26,258 bases of DNA, taken from Clostridium sp. CAG:914. GTDB lineage: Bacteria > Bacillota_I > Bacilli_A > RF39 > UBA660. The stretch covers positions 1-26,258 of the forward strand of contig FR902141.1 of NCBI GenBank assembly GCA_000437895.1, in the 5' to 3' direction. This document shows, piece by piece, positions 15,236-22,963 of the stretch. The notes beneath the pieces are model-generated. The model was not told the DNA's origin. It worked only from the letters and a program-made list of their open reading frames with translations, and searched no databases. Made by a program: the position numbers and the translations under genes. How positions within the stretch are numbered: the first letter of the stretch is position 1; each line of letters opens with the position of its first letter.

Positions 15236-16004
15236 AATTTAAAATAGTATTTGATATAAATATAAATCTATCTTTTTGAGAGTAATCTTGTTCTAATTTT
15301 ATATAGGAGTTTGGTAAATATTTTTTTATTATATTTTCGATGTCTTGGTATTGTTTGTAACCAATTTCAAAGGCAATTAGATATGTTTCATTTAAATAAC
15401 TACTGATATTTTTTAAAATTTCTTCATAAAAGTATAATCCATTATTGTCTGCAAATAGGGCTTTGTGTGGTTCGTTATTTTTGACTATATCCATAATATC
15501 TTCTGTATAACTGATATATGGTGGATTACTGATAATAATATCAAAAGTGTTATTAATATTAGTAAATAAATCACTTCTATAGAAATTAATTTCAACATTG
15601 TTTAATGCAGCATTTTCTTTGGCAAGATCTAGTGCTTCAGAAGATATATCAATACCTGTAATGTTGGCATTTAACTCTTTTTTTAAACTAATTGCTATAC
15701 ATCCAGAACCTGTTCCAATATCTAAAATATCTATTTTTTTATGGAATATTTTTCTGGCATATTTTATAGTTTTATCTACTAGGAGTTCTGTCTCAAATCT
15801 TGGTATTAAGACTCTTTTGTCTACTTTTATTATATTACCCATGAAATCTTGATTGCCTATAATATATTGAATTGGTTCATTATTAATTAATCTATTTATA
15901 TCTTCATCTAAAGAATTTGTTCCTTTATATTTAATGATATAATCTAATTTTTTTGGGTCTATATTGTGTTTATTTAGTTTTTTATAATAATCGTTTTTAT
16001 TCAT
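15234..16004 (-). CDS. prmC: Peptide chain release factor N5-glutamine methyltransferase PrmC
   Basis: PrmC methylates the Gln of the GGQ motif in release factors. The 256-residue product has a short N-terminal helical domain and a Rossmann-type methyltransferase with the SAM loop DIGTGSGC (95-102), acidic GIDIS, and the substrate motif NPPY (160-163). It is a little shorter than most relatives. The start ATG overlaps the end of prfA by 8 nt and has no clear SD, so it probably depends on translational coupling with its substrate gene, the usual arrangement. A terminator begins within its stop codon. Confidence 0.95.
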   Translation of the reverse strand: MNKNDYYKKLNKHNIDPKKLDYIIKYKGTNSLDEDINRLINNEPIQYIIGNQDFMGNIIKVDKRVLIPRFETELLVDKTIKYARKIFHKKIDILDIGTGSGCIAISLKKELNANITGIDISSEALDLAKENAALNNVEINFYRSDLFTNINNTFDIIISNPPYISYTEDIMDIVKNNEPHKALFADNNGLYFYEEILKNISSYLNETYLIAFEIGYKQYQDIENIIKKYLPNSYIKLEQDYSQKDRFIFISNTILN

Positions 16005-17055
16005 TGTTTTCTAGTTCTATTCTTTGATTTTCTGTTATAAGAGCTTCAATAATTATACCAAGATCTCCAGCCATTATTCTATCTAGATTCATAGAAGTAA
16101 AACCAATTCTGTGATCTGTTACTCTATTTTGTGGATAGTTATATGTTCTTATTTTTTCACTTCTATCGCCAGTTCCTATTTTGTTACGTCTTTCTTGGGC
16201 ATTTTTTTCTTCTTGCTCTCTAAGTTTTAGATCATATAATCTGGTTTTTAAAATTTTAAAGGCCATTTCTTTGTTTTTTATTTGACTTCTTTCTGTTTGT
16301 GAGTATACCATGATACCTGTAGGAATATGAGTTAATCTAACGGCAGAATCAGTTGTATTTACTCCTTGTCCACCACATCCACTACTTCTAGTTATATCTA
16401 TTCTAACTTCACTTTCATCTAGTTCATAATCAAATTCTTCAGCTTCTGGCATTACTAGAACTGTTGAGGTTGATGTATGTACTCTTCCTTGTGATTCTGT
16501 TTCTGGTACTCTTTGTACTCGGTGAGCACCACTTTCATATTTTAATTTGGAATATGCTCCTTCTCCTTTTACCATAAATTCTATTTGGGCATATCCTCCA
16601 GCACTACCAGGTATTGAGTTTAATACTTCTATTTTAAAGCCTTGATTGTTAGCATAATGAGTATACATATCAAATAGGTCACCAGCAAAGATATTGGCTT
16701 CGTCTCCTCCAGCGGCTCCTCTTATTTCAACGATAACATTTTTTTCGTCGTTAGGGTCGTGTGGAAGTAATAAAATTTCTAGTTTTTTTTCTGTTTCTTC
16801 TTTTAAATTATGTAATCTTTCTAATTCTTCATGAGCAAATTCTATCATATCATGATCTTTTTCCATCTCTTTTGCAGTATTAATATCTTCTAGTATTTGT
16901 AAATATTTATGATATATTTCTACTGTTTCACTTAAGGCTCTTTGTTCTTTAGATAATGAAGTCATTTTTTTTATGTCTGATATAACATCTTCATGAGTTA
17001 ATTGTTCAGTAATTTCATTATATTTTTTTTCTATATTTTCTAATCGTGTTATCAT
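15997..17055 (-). CDS. prfA: Peptide chain release factor 1
   Basis: RF1 reads UAA and UAG and releases the finished peptide. The 352-residue product has the RF1-type PxT codon-recognition motif (PET, 184-186) instead of RF2's SPF, and the catalytic GGQ at 228-230 inside SSGCGGQGVN. A helical N-terminal domain and IRTYNYPQNRVTDHR near the C-terminus are typical. Length is normal. ATG 17055 has AAAGGAC 9 nt upstream, and a promoter with TGTTATAAT lies above it. It forms a unit with prmC, which modifies its GGQ. An RF1 gene together with TGG-coded Trp supports the standard code. Confidence 0.97.
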   Translation of the reverse strand: MITRLENIEKKYNEITEQLTHEDVISDIKKMTSLSKEQRALSETVEIYHKYLQILEDINTAKEMEKDHDMIEFAHEELERLHNLKEETEKKLEILLLPHDPNDEKNVIVEIRGAAGGDEANIFAGDLFDMYTHYANNQGFKIEVLNSIPGSAGGYAQIEFMVKGEGAYSKLKYESGAHRVQRVPETESQGRVHTSTSTVLVMPEAEEFDYELDESEVRIDITRSSGCGGQGVNTTDSAVRLTHIPTGIMVYSQTERSQIKNKEMAFKILKTRLYDLKLREQEEKNAQERRNKIGTGDRSEKIRTYNYPQNRVTDHRIGFTSMNLDRIMAGDLGIIIEALITENQRIELENNE

Positions 17056-17092
17056 ACAAAAATGTCCTTTCTTTTTAATTTTTTTCTTTAAA

Positions 17093-17121
17093 ATTATAAC
17101 ATACTATTTGGGTATTTACAA
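17093..17121 (-). promoter_or_regulatory. Promoter of prfA-prmC
   Basis: On the minus strand: TTGTAA (17121-17116), a 17-nt spacer, and TATAAT (17098-17093) with a preceding TG to give TGTTATAAT. Confidence 0.75.
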
Positions 17122-17141
17122 CTGTTAATAGGGGGACTAGA

Positions 17142-17831
17142 TTATACTTCTTCTATTATTTTTTTAAGAACAAGTGCTATTTTTTGGGAACTTATATCTA
17201 AAAATTCTTCATAGGTAATAATATTATTATTATTTGGTACATCAGAGATACATCTTATGACTAGAAATGGAATATGGCATAGATGACAAACTTGTGCAAT
17301 GGAAGCTCCTTCCATTTCTACACATAAAGCTTCAAATTCATTGGCTATTTTATTACTTTGTTTTTTATCTGTACAAAATATATCACCAGAGGCAATTGTT
17401 CCTGTGTAAAAAGTGTAGTTATTATTTTTTAATATTTTTTTTGATAAATTTACTAGATGATTATCAGAATTTATATATATTCCAACATTTGGGATATAAC
17501 CTAGTTTATGATTAAATGCAGTGATATCAAAATCATGTTGAACTAATTTTTCTCCAATAATTATATCTCCAACTTTAAGTGTGCTATTAATACCACCAGC
17601 TACACCAACATTTATTGCTATATCTACTTTATAATGGTCAATTAATATTTGGCAAGTTCTTGCAGAATTAACTTTTCCAACTCCGCTTACTGTGAAGATA
17701 CATTGGTTATTGTTAGAATATCCTTCGTAGAAATGTAAATCAAATATGTTTTTTTCTTTATCTATATGAATATGTTCTTTAAAAGCATTTATTTCTTCTT
17801 CCATTGCAAAAATGATACCAATTTTTTTCAT
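17142..17831 (-). CDS. mtnN: 5'-methylthioadenosine/S-adenosylhomocysteine nucleosidase
   Basis: MTAN hydrolyses methylthioadenosine and S-adenosylhomocysteine to adenine and the thio-sugar, clearing SAM by-products. The 229-residue product has the catalytic residues at the same numbers as the E. coli enzyme: Glu12 in AMEEE, Glu174 in CVEMEGAS and Asp197 in CISDVP. VSGVGKVNSA and NVGVAGG line the active site. AAAGGAGG lies 5 nt before ATG 17831. It has its own promoter in the intergenic region shared with divergent dinB. No terminator is evident before prfA, so some read-through into prfA is likely. Confidence 0.96.
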   Translation of the reverse strand: MKKIGIIFAMEEEINAFKEHIHIDKEKNIFDLHFYEGYSNNNQCIFTVSGVGKVNSARTCQILIDHYKVDIAINVGVAGGINSTLKVGDIIIGEKLVQHDFDITAFNHKLGYIPNVGIYINSDNHLVNLSKKILKNNNYTFYTGTIASGDIFCTDKKQSNKIANEFEALCVEMEGASIAQVCHLCHIPFLVIRCISDVPNNNNIITYEEFLDISSQKIALVLKKIIEEV

Positions 17832-17854
17832 GATTCCTCCTTTTGAATAGTTAT

Positions 17855-17883
17855 ATTGTAGTATATATTTATGATTTTTACAA
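17855..17883 (-). promoter_or_regulatory. Promoter of mtnN
   Basis: On the minus strand: TTGTAA (17883-17878), a 17-nt spacer, and TACAAT (17860-17855). It is back to back with the dinB promoter. Confidence 0.65.
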
Positions 17884-17916
17884 TAAATATTTTTTGTTTT
17901 AAATTGAACAATTATT

Positions 17917-17925
17917 TGCTATAAT
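17917..17925 (+). promoter_or_regulatory. Extended -10 of the dinB promoter
   Basis: TGCTATAAT, with the hexamer at 17920-17925. No good -35 exists at 17 nt; a TTGAAC at 17904 is too close. The extended -10 probably compensates. Only a GAAC half-site is present, so LexA control is not supported. Confidence 0.5.
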
Positions 17926-17942
17926 TAAAATGGGTGATGTAT

Positions 17943-19124
17943 ATGGATCGAATAGTATTACATGTTGATGTTAATAATGCTTTTTTGTCTTGGACTGCTT
18001 GTTATATGTTAAGACAAGGAAGTAGGATAGATATTCGAGATAGATATGCTGTTATTGGTGGTGATGAGAGTAAAAGGAAGGGAATTGTTCTTGCTAAGAG
18101 TAATCTATGTAAAAGTAGGGGAGTTATAACTGGAGAACCTATTTACTATGCTAAGAGAAAATGTCCATATTTGGAAGTATATTCTCCTAATACTAAGATA
18201 TATAAATATTATTCAGATATGATGTATAATTATTTAAAATCTTATTCTGATGATATAGAAAGATATTCAATTGATGAGTGTTTTATAGAAATTTCTGGGT
18301 TTAGGGATCCTGTTAAATTGGCATATACTATAAAAGAAGATATAAAAAAGAAATTTGGGTTTACTGTAAATGTTGGTGTTGGTAATAATAAATTGTTAGC
18401 AAAAATGGCTTCTGATTTTGAAAAGCCAGATAAAGTTCATACTCTTTTTTATGATGAAATTGAAAAGAAGATGTGGCCGTTAGATATTGAAAATTTATTT
18501 ATGATAGGAAAGTCATATTCTAAGAAATTAAGAAATCTTAATATAAATACAATATATGATTTGGCACATAGTGATGAGAATATGTTAAAGATATATTTTA
18601 AAAGTATGGGTATAAAAATGTTTGAATATGCTAATGGTATAGATAATTCTAAAGTGGAGTCAGATTATGGATTGCCTAAGAGTATATCTACTTCAGAAGT
18701 ATTACCTTATGATTATGGTGATAAAGAAAAAATATATAAAGTCATAAAGGACTTATCAATGCAAACTGGTAAGAAGTTACGTGAGAAAAATATGTATGCT
18801 TCCTTGGTTCATATTGGTATTAAATATAATGATTTTTCTAAAGTTAGTAAACAAGTTAGTTTGAATAATTATATTTCTAGTGATATAGATATATATAATT
18901 ATGCTGTTACTTTGTTTGATAAATTATGGGTAGATGAAGATAAAAAGGTGAGGGGATTAGCTGTTGGTGTTGCAAATCTTTCAGAGACATATATAGAACA
19001 ATTGGATTTGTTTAATGTTAATAATAATAAAAAAAACAATGTTAAAGTTCAAAAAACAATTGATGAAATAAGAAAAAAGTATGGTGATAATTCTATTATT
19101 TATGCTGATGACATAAAGAATTAA
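17943..19124 (+). CDS. dinB: Y-family DNA polymerase (DinB/UmuC type)
   Basis: This is an error-prone translesion polymerase. From ATG 17943 the 393-residue product has catalytic acidic residues Asp9 (HVDVNN) and Asp111-Glu112 (SIDECF), the helix-hairpin-helix region NVGVGNNKLLAKMASDFEKP, and a little-finger domain. A beta-clamp motif QLDLF lies at 353-357, followed by the IDEIRKKYGDNSI tail of the Firmicute YqjW/UvrX-like branch. I chose this ATG because GGGTGAT lies 4 nt upstream; earlier in-frame GTG and ATG codons fall inside that site. The last 17 codons form one arm of a long hairpin, and the 3' end overlaps the convergent 99-residue gene by 29 nt. Confidence 0.93.
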   Translation: MDRIVLHVDVNNAFLSWTACYMLRQGSRIDIRDRYAVIGGDESKRKGIVLAKSNLCKSRGVITGEPIYYAKRKCPYLEVYSPNTKIYKYYSDMMYNYLKSYSDDIERYSIDECFIEISGFRDPVKLAYTIKEDIKKKFGFTVNVGVGNNKLLAKMASDFEKPDKVHTLFYDEIEKKMWPLDIENLFMIGKSYSKKLRNLNINTIYDLAHSDENMLKIYFKSMGIKMFEYANGIDNSKVESDYGLPKSISTSEVLPYDYGDKEKIYKVIKDLSMQTGKKLREKNMYASLVHIGIKYNDFSKVSKQVSLNNYISSDIDIYNYAVTLFDKLWVDEDKKVRGLAVGVANLSETYIEQLDLFNVNNNKKNNVKVQKTIDEIRKKYGDNSIIYADDIKN

Positions 19125-19136
19125 CCATACTTTTTT
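19073..19136. terminator. Long nested hairpin acting as bidirectional terminator
   Basis: The outer stem AAAAAAGTATGGT (19073-19085) pairs with ACCATACTTTTTT (19124-19136). Directly inside, TAATTC (19088-19093) pairs with GAATTA (19118-19123), then TTTATG (19099-19104) with CATAAA (19112-19117) around a 7-nt loop. That is 25 base pairs broken only by two one-sided bulges (2 and 5 nt). T runs follow on both strands. The 5' half is dinB coding sequence and the 3' side covers the end of the opposing gene. Confidence 0.85.
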
Positions 19137-19395
19137 TTAATACTTTTTTATGTGGTTTAAATATGTAATAAGAGTATTTTTCTTTGTCTTCTATATATGT
19201 ATATGTTACATTTAAATATATACAAATATTATCTAATAATCCTAATAGTCTAAGTCTATTTATATCTAAGAAACCATCATCAAAATCACTATAGTATTGT
19301 TCTTCTATATAAAATTCTTGATTATTATTATTTTTTATGTTGTTTTCAATTATTTTTTTTACTTTGTTGATAAGTTCAATTGTTTTATTGTCCAT
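19096..19395 (-). CDS. Small hypothetical protein downstream of dxs
   Basis: The product has 99 residues and I do not recognise a family. The N-terminal third is a Lys/Asn/Ile-rich helix; the middle has an acidic YYSDFDDGFLDINRL stretch and then hydrophobic LLGLLDNICIYLNVTYTY, suggesting a small alpha/beta fold. There are no signal peptide or membrane helices. The start overlaps dxs by 11 nt, so it is co-translated with dxs. Its last 29 nt overlap dinB on the other strand, and its final residues (SLCHQHK) come from the shared hairpin. It occupies a place where xseB or tlyA can lie beside dxs elsewhere, but it resembles neither. Confidence 0.65.
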   Translation of the reverse strand: MDNKTIELINKVKKIIENNIKNNNNQEFYIEEQYYSDFDDGFLDINRLRLLGLLDNICIYLNVTYTYIEDKEKYSYYIFKPHKKVLKKSMVNSLCHQHK

Positions 19396-21259
19396 TATTA
19401 GTTATTCCTTTCAAAATTTCTTTATATACACTTATATAATCTAATTTGAGGCTTTTAATAATATCTTCTTTGTTTCCATGTGTAACATATTTATCTTCAA
19501 TGCCAAATGTTTTTATAGTTCCATTATAGTTATTATTATTACATACGTTTACTAAGTATGCTCCTAGTGAATTAATGATAGCAGATTCTTCATATACAAA
19601 GATATGGGTATATTGTTTTCTTATATTTGAAAACATTTTTGTATCAATTGGTTTTATATATCTAGCATTTACTATACCTATGTCAATGTTATTTTCTAAA
19701 AGTTTTTTTCTTATTTGATATGCTCTATTTATAAAGTCTCCATAAGTTATTATAACATATTTTTTTCCTTTTTCTAGTATTGACCATGAGCCAATTGGTA
19801 TTATTTGATATTTTTCTTTTTTGTATTCTAATCTTTCTTTGGAGTATCTTATAACAAATGGTTTATTTGATAAATATGCTGTATACAAAAGATTACCAGC
19901 TTCAATACTGTCTTTGGGACAAGATATTACAATATTTGGAATAGGTAGTAGGAATGTATTATCATATATTCCTTGATGTGTATCACCATCTTCTCCAACA
20001 ATACCAGCTCTGTCTATACCTATAATAACATGACTATTCATTCTGGCTATATCATGTATTATTTCGTCATATCCTCTTTGTAAAAATGTGGAATAAACGG
20101 ATATAAAAGGTATTTTTCCATTAAGTGCTAATCCATTAGCTAATAGTAGGGCATGTTCTTCGGCCATTCCTGCATCAATAAAATTATTTGGAAATAGTTC
20201 TTTAAACTTAGTAAGTTTACTACCTACTTCCATGGCTGGAGTGATAGCCACGATGTCTTTATCTTTTTTTGTTAAATTAATTAAGTGATTACTTATAACT
20301 TCACTCCATGTTGGTAGAGTATATTCTTTTTTTGGTTTTCCTGTCTTTTTATCAAAAGGTCCAACTCCGTGCCATAATCCTGTTTTGTCAGAAAAAGCTG
20401 GTTTGTATCCTTTTCCTTTTTCCGTAATAACGTGTATTAAAACAGGTTCTTTCTCTTTTTTGGCCATATTTAAATATGTTAATAATTCGTGGTAATCATG
20501 TCCGTTTATTGGACCATAATATTTTATACCTAATTCTTCAAAAAAGTATCCATCTTTTAAATATAATTTTTTAAAAGATTTTTTTATATTAGTAATTCCA
20601 TTATTTATTGTTTTACCTATAATGGGAATGTTTTTTAATACTCTTTTTGTGCTTTTTTTAGCATTATTGTATCCATTGTTTGCTCTTATTCTATCTAAAC
20701 TATTGTGTATTGCTCCAACATTTTTAGAAATACTCATTTCATTGTCATTTAAAATAATAATTACTTTCTTTTTGGTATCACCAATTTGATTCATTGCTTC
20801 ATAAGCTAATCCATTTCCTATAGAACCATCTCCGATTATAGCAATAATATCATAGTTTTGATTATTCATATCGCGACTAATTGCCATACCTAGAGCAGTT
20901 CCTAGTGAAGTAGAAGAATGTCCTGCTTCATAGTTGTCATATTTAGATTCACTCATTTTTTGGAATCCTGAGAGACCATTTGTTTGTCTTAGTGTGTTAA
21001 ATAAGGAAGATCTACCTGTAAGAATTTTATGAGTATAGCATTGGTGTGATACATCAAATAATATTTTATCTTTGTCAGCATCAAAAACTTTATGTATGGC
21101 AATTGTTAAGTCAACAATACCTAAGTTTGATGATAAGTGACCACCTGTATTACTAACATTATCAATAATAAATTCTCTGATGTCATTTGATAAATCTTCT
21201 AACTCTTTAATTTTCATTTTTTTAAGAAATTTAGTATTTTTGATATTATTAATGTTCAT
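19385..21259 (-). CDS. dxs: 1-deoxy-D-xylulose-5-phosphate synthase
   Basis: DXS joins pyruvate and glyceraldehyde 3-phosphate, the first step of the MEP isoprenoid pathway, using thiamine diphosphate. The 624-residue product has GGHLSSNLG, VSHQCYTHKILTGR, YEAGHSSTSLGTALG, the ThDP/Mg motif GDGSIGNGLAYEAMN, the catalytic AEEHALLLANGLAL region and DRAGIVGEDGDTHQG. Length is normal for the family. ATG 21259 lies 2 nt after the AlkD-like gene, whose final codon and stop contribute to the AGAGGT ribosome site. No other isoprenoid gene is in the window. The operon is AlkD-like, dxs, 99-residue unknown. Confidence 0.97.
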   Translation of the reverse strand: MNINNIKNTKFLKKMKIKELEDLSNDIREFIIDNVSNTGGHLSSNLGIVDLTIAIHKVFDADKDKILFDVSHQCYTHKILTGRSSLFNTLRQTNGLSGFQKMSESKYDNYEAGHSSTSLGTALGMAISRDMNNQNYDIIAIIGDGSIGNGLAYEAMNQIGDTKKKVIIILNDNEMSISKNVGAIHNSLDRIRANNGYNNAKKSTKRVLKNIPIIGKTINNGITNIKKSFKKLYLKDGYFFEELGIKYYGPINGHDYHELLTYLNMAKKEKEPVLIHVITEKGKGYKPAFSDKTGLWHGVGPFDKKTGKPKKEYTLPTWSEVISNHLINLTKKDKDIVAITPAMEVGSKLTKFKELFPNNFIDAGMAEEHALLLANGLALNGKIPFISVYSTFLQRGYDEIIHDIARMNSHVIIGIDRAGIVGEDGDTHQGIYDNTFLLPIPNIVISCPKDSIEAGNLLYTAYLSNKPFVIRYSKERLEYKKEKYQIIPIGSWSILEKGKKYVIITYGDFINRAYQIRKKLLENNIDIGIVNARYIKPIDTKMFSNIRKQYTHIFVYEESAIINSLGAYLVNVCNNNNYNGTIKTFGIEDKYVTHGNKEDIIKSLKLDYISVYKEILKGITNNGQ

Positions 21260-21261
21260 AT

Positions 21262-21957
21262 TTACCTCTTGTAATTAAGTAATAATTGTTTATCTTTATT
21301 ATTTATTCTATAACTATCTCTACATTTTGATATAGCTTTATTGATGACAAAGGAATTTAATTTACTATCTTTTAAATAATTAAGAGTTTTTTCTCTTTGA
21401 TAAATAAATAATTCACATAGTAACCAGGCCATAATCATATTTACATAGTATTCATTTTCATTATATATTTTATCTAAAATGGCAAAAATTTTATCTGTAT
21501 AATTACAATCTTTAACAAAAGAAAATAATATTTTAATTCCTATTCTTCTTACAAATGTTTCTTTTGATTTTATATATTCTAAAGAAATATTATAGTATTC
21601 TTCTTTATTGACATTATTAAAATTAAGTACATCACAAGAAGCCCAATTGTCTATTTTCCTACTATAAATATCTAGATAATATTTTTTGTTATTTTTAATC
21701 TTGTTAATAATATTAGCAATAATTATTGTGCTTTCATAATAATCAAGTGGCATAAAAGAAAGAAATTCTATGTAATTACCTTTGTATATTTCATTAGCTA
21801 TTTTTTTTAGAATAGGTGTTTTAATGGCTAATACTTTCATATTAGTATTTACTATTCTTTTAGTCCATTCAATTTTATTTTCATTTTTTAATGATTCTAA
21901 ATATAAATTAAAAGTATTGATATCGTTTTTTGACCAGTTTTTTCTTGTTAATTCCAT
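21262..21957 (-). CDS. DNA alkylation repair protein (AlkD-like HEAT-repeat glycosylase)
   Basis: The family removes alkylated purines using a HEAT-repeat scaffold. The 231-residue product shows KIEWTKRIVNTNMKVLAIKTPILKK-like N-terminal helices (quoted in part), the conserved DNWASCD motif (103-109) corresponding to AlkD's catalytic Asp/Trp region, ETFVRRIGI, and VNMIMAWLLCEL with the second conserved Trp. It ends in the SYRI repeat typical of the group. The ATG is preceded by TTGGTGATATT, a GGTGAT site. It is first in the operon with dxs; a hairpin (21971-21990) lies just upstream. Assignment to the family is firm; the exact substrate is unknown. Confidence 0.88.
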   Translation of the reverse strand: MELTRKNWSKNDINTFNLYLESLKNENKIEWTKRIVNTNMKVLAIKTPILKKIANEIYKGNYIEFLSFMPLDYYESTIIIANIINKIKNNKKYYLDIYSRKIDNWASCDVLNFNNVNKEEYYNISLEYIKSKETFVRRIGIKILFSFVKDCNYTDKIFAILDKIYNENEYYVNMIMAWLLCELFIYQREKTLNYLKDSKLNSFVINKAISKCRDSYRINNKDKQLLLNYKR

Positions 21958-21970
21958 AATATCACCAAAA

Positions 21971-21990
21971 CTATAATATCATAATTATAG
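21971..21990 (-). other. Small inverted repeat between the coiled-coil gene and the AlkD-like gene
   Basis: A perfect 7-bp stem, CTATAAT with ATTATAG, has a 6-nt loop. On the minus strand only TTTT follows, directly before the GGTGAT site. It could be a weak terminator, or the TATAAT could be a -10; neither can be decided from sequence. Confidence 0.35.
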
Positions 21991-22001
21991 ATAAATAACT
22001 A

Positions 22002-22514
22002 TTATTTTGCTAAATAATTTATAGCATTATATTTATTCCAATTTTCTTGAATATTAATTTTATTTCTTTCTATAGCTATAATATTATTGTGTATAGTCTG
22101 TTTTTCTTTCTTTAATTTTGTTAGATGATGTTTCTTTTCAATTAATGTATTTTCTAAATTGTGTAAAGAATTATTTTTTTTGATAAGTATTTTATTTTTT
22201 ATATGAATTAAAGTGTCGGGTAAATATATTATTAATAAAAGTATATTTACAGAGATCATTTTGTTAAATGTTAAGTAATTATTTCCTTTACTTATATATA
22301 CATATATCATTACTAATAAATTTATAGTTGTTACTAATAGAAGTCTTGTTAAGATAATTTTTATAATACTAAGTTTAAAGTTTTTAATATCAATAATAGT
22401 ATTTTCTAATTCTGAAATTTCTTTTGTAACTTGAGATTCACTTCTTGATATACTTTCTAATTTTCCTTTATTTTTTTTACAAATATTTTTTAATATTTCT
22501 TGTTTTTTATTCAT
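22002..22514 (-). CDS. Hypothetical coiled-coil membrane protein
   Basis: The product has 170 residues: an N-terminal heptad-like helix (about 1-45, with SESQVTKEISELENTI), two transmembrane helices (about 52-74 and 85-103), and a second long coiled coil (about 110-160, Lys/His/Glu-rich). The symmetrical coil-TM-TM-coil plan would put both coils in the cytoplasm. I recognise no family. ATG 22514 is preceded by AGGATGG. The upstream side opens onto the gene-poor accessory region, so it may belong either to the core operon block or to the island. Confidence 0.65.
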   Translation of the reverse strand: MNKKQEILKNICKKNKGKLESISRSESQVTKEISELENTIIDIKNFKLSIIKIILTRLLLVTTINLLVMIYVYISKGNNYLTFNKMISVNILLLIIYLPDTLIHIKNKILIKKNNSLHNLENTLIEKKHHLTKLKKEKQTIHNNIIAIERNKINIQENWNKYNAINYLAK

Positions 22515-22757
22515 TATGTTCCATCCTATCTTATAGCGCGCAAATATAATAATATCACTTGATAAAAGAAGAAGTCAATTTTGAATAATAAATTTTACAT
22601 ATGTTTGTCATATTGTGTTATATGTGTATCAACAGAGTTGTTGATATGCTATTTTTGTCAAATGGTGTTTTCTATGGAGTTTTATGAATATACTTTTTAT
22701 TTAATATAATAATAGTTTTTTTATAGAATAGTTTACATTTCAAATATAATTGATATA
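22515..22757. other. Intergenic region with an inverted repeat, no intact gene
   Basis: No coding sequence is supported here. It holds a short GCGCGC run near 22537, unusual in this AT-rich DNA, and a perfect inverted repeat, TATCAAC (22627-22633) with GTTGATA (22640-22646) around AGAGTT, which could be an operator. A + strand promoter closes the region. Confidence 0.5.
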
Positions 22758-22759
22758 AT
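22732..22759 (+). promoter_or_regulatory. Promoter reading into the decayed cassette
   Basis: TTTACA (22732-22737), a 16-nt spacer and TATAAT (22754-22759) preceded by TGA. TTAGGAG at 22770-22776 resembles a ribosome site but no ATG follows at the right distance. Confidence 0.6.
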
Positions 22760-22944
22760 GTATTTAGAGTTAGGAGATAAAGTTAAATTATTAAGAAATA
22801 GAGGGAATGTTTAGGATAATTGAATTTATCCCAAGTAAAAATGCAAAACCAATAAAAAATTGTTTATACATTTAAGATAATCTAAAAGATAAAGTGTTAG
22901 ATTATAGATATGTAGATAAAACTAAACAAATAGAAAATAAATAA
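22758..22944 (+). pseudogene. Broken small coding stretch upstream of the orphan gene
   Basis: Coding-like sequence appears in two phases. One reads LGDKVKLLRNRGNV and ends at TAG about 22812. The other starts with MFRIIEFIPSKNAKPIKN at 22807, meets TAA at 22873, then continues in phase as DNLKDKVLDYRYVDKTKQ to TAA 22944. Joined by one frameshift and one readthrough, they would form a protein of about 60 residues whose start (DKVKLL..RGNV..IIEFI) hints at a small SH3-like barrel. That restoration is inference, and the stretch could be chance. Confidence 0.45.
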
Positions 22945-22963
22945 AAAAAGGGTGATAATTTAT

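Noticed and set aside
17904..17919. LexA (SOS) box in front of dinB
   Set aside because: Only a GAAC half-site; the partner GTTC is missing at the right distance.
22527..22545. GCGCGC run as an island boundary or restriction-type site
   Set aside because: Too short, with no matching direct repeat or att-like copy seen elsewhere in the window.
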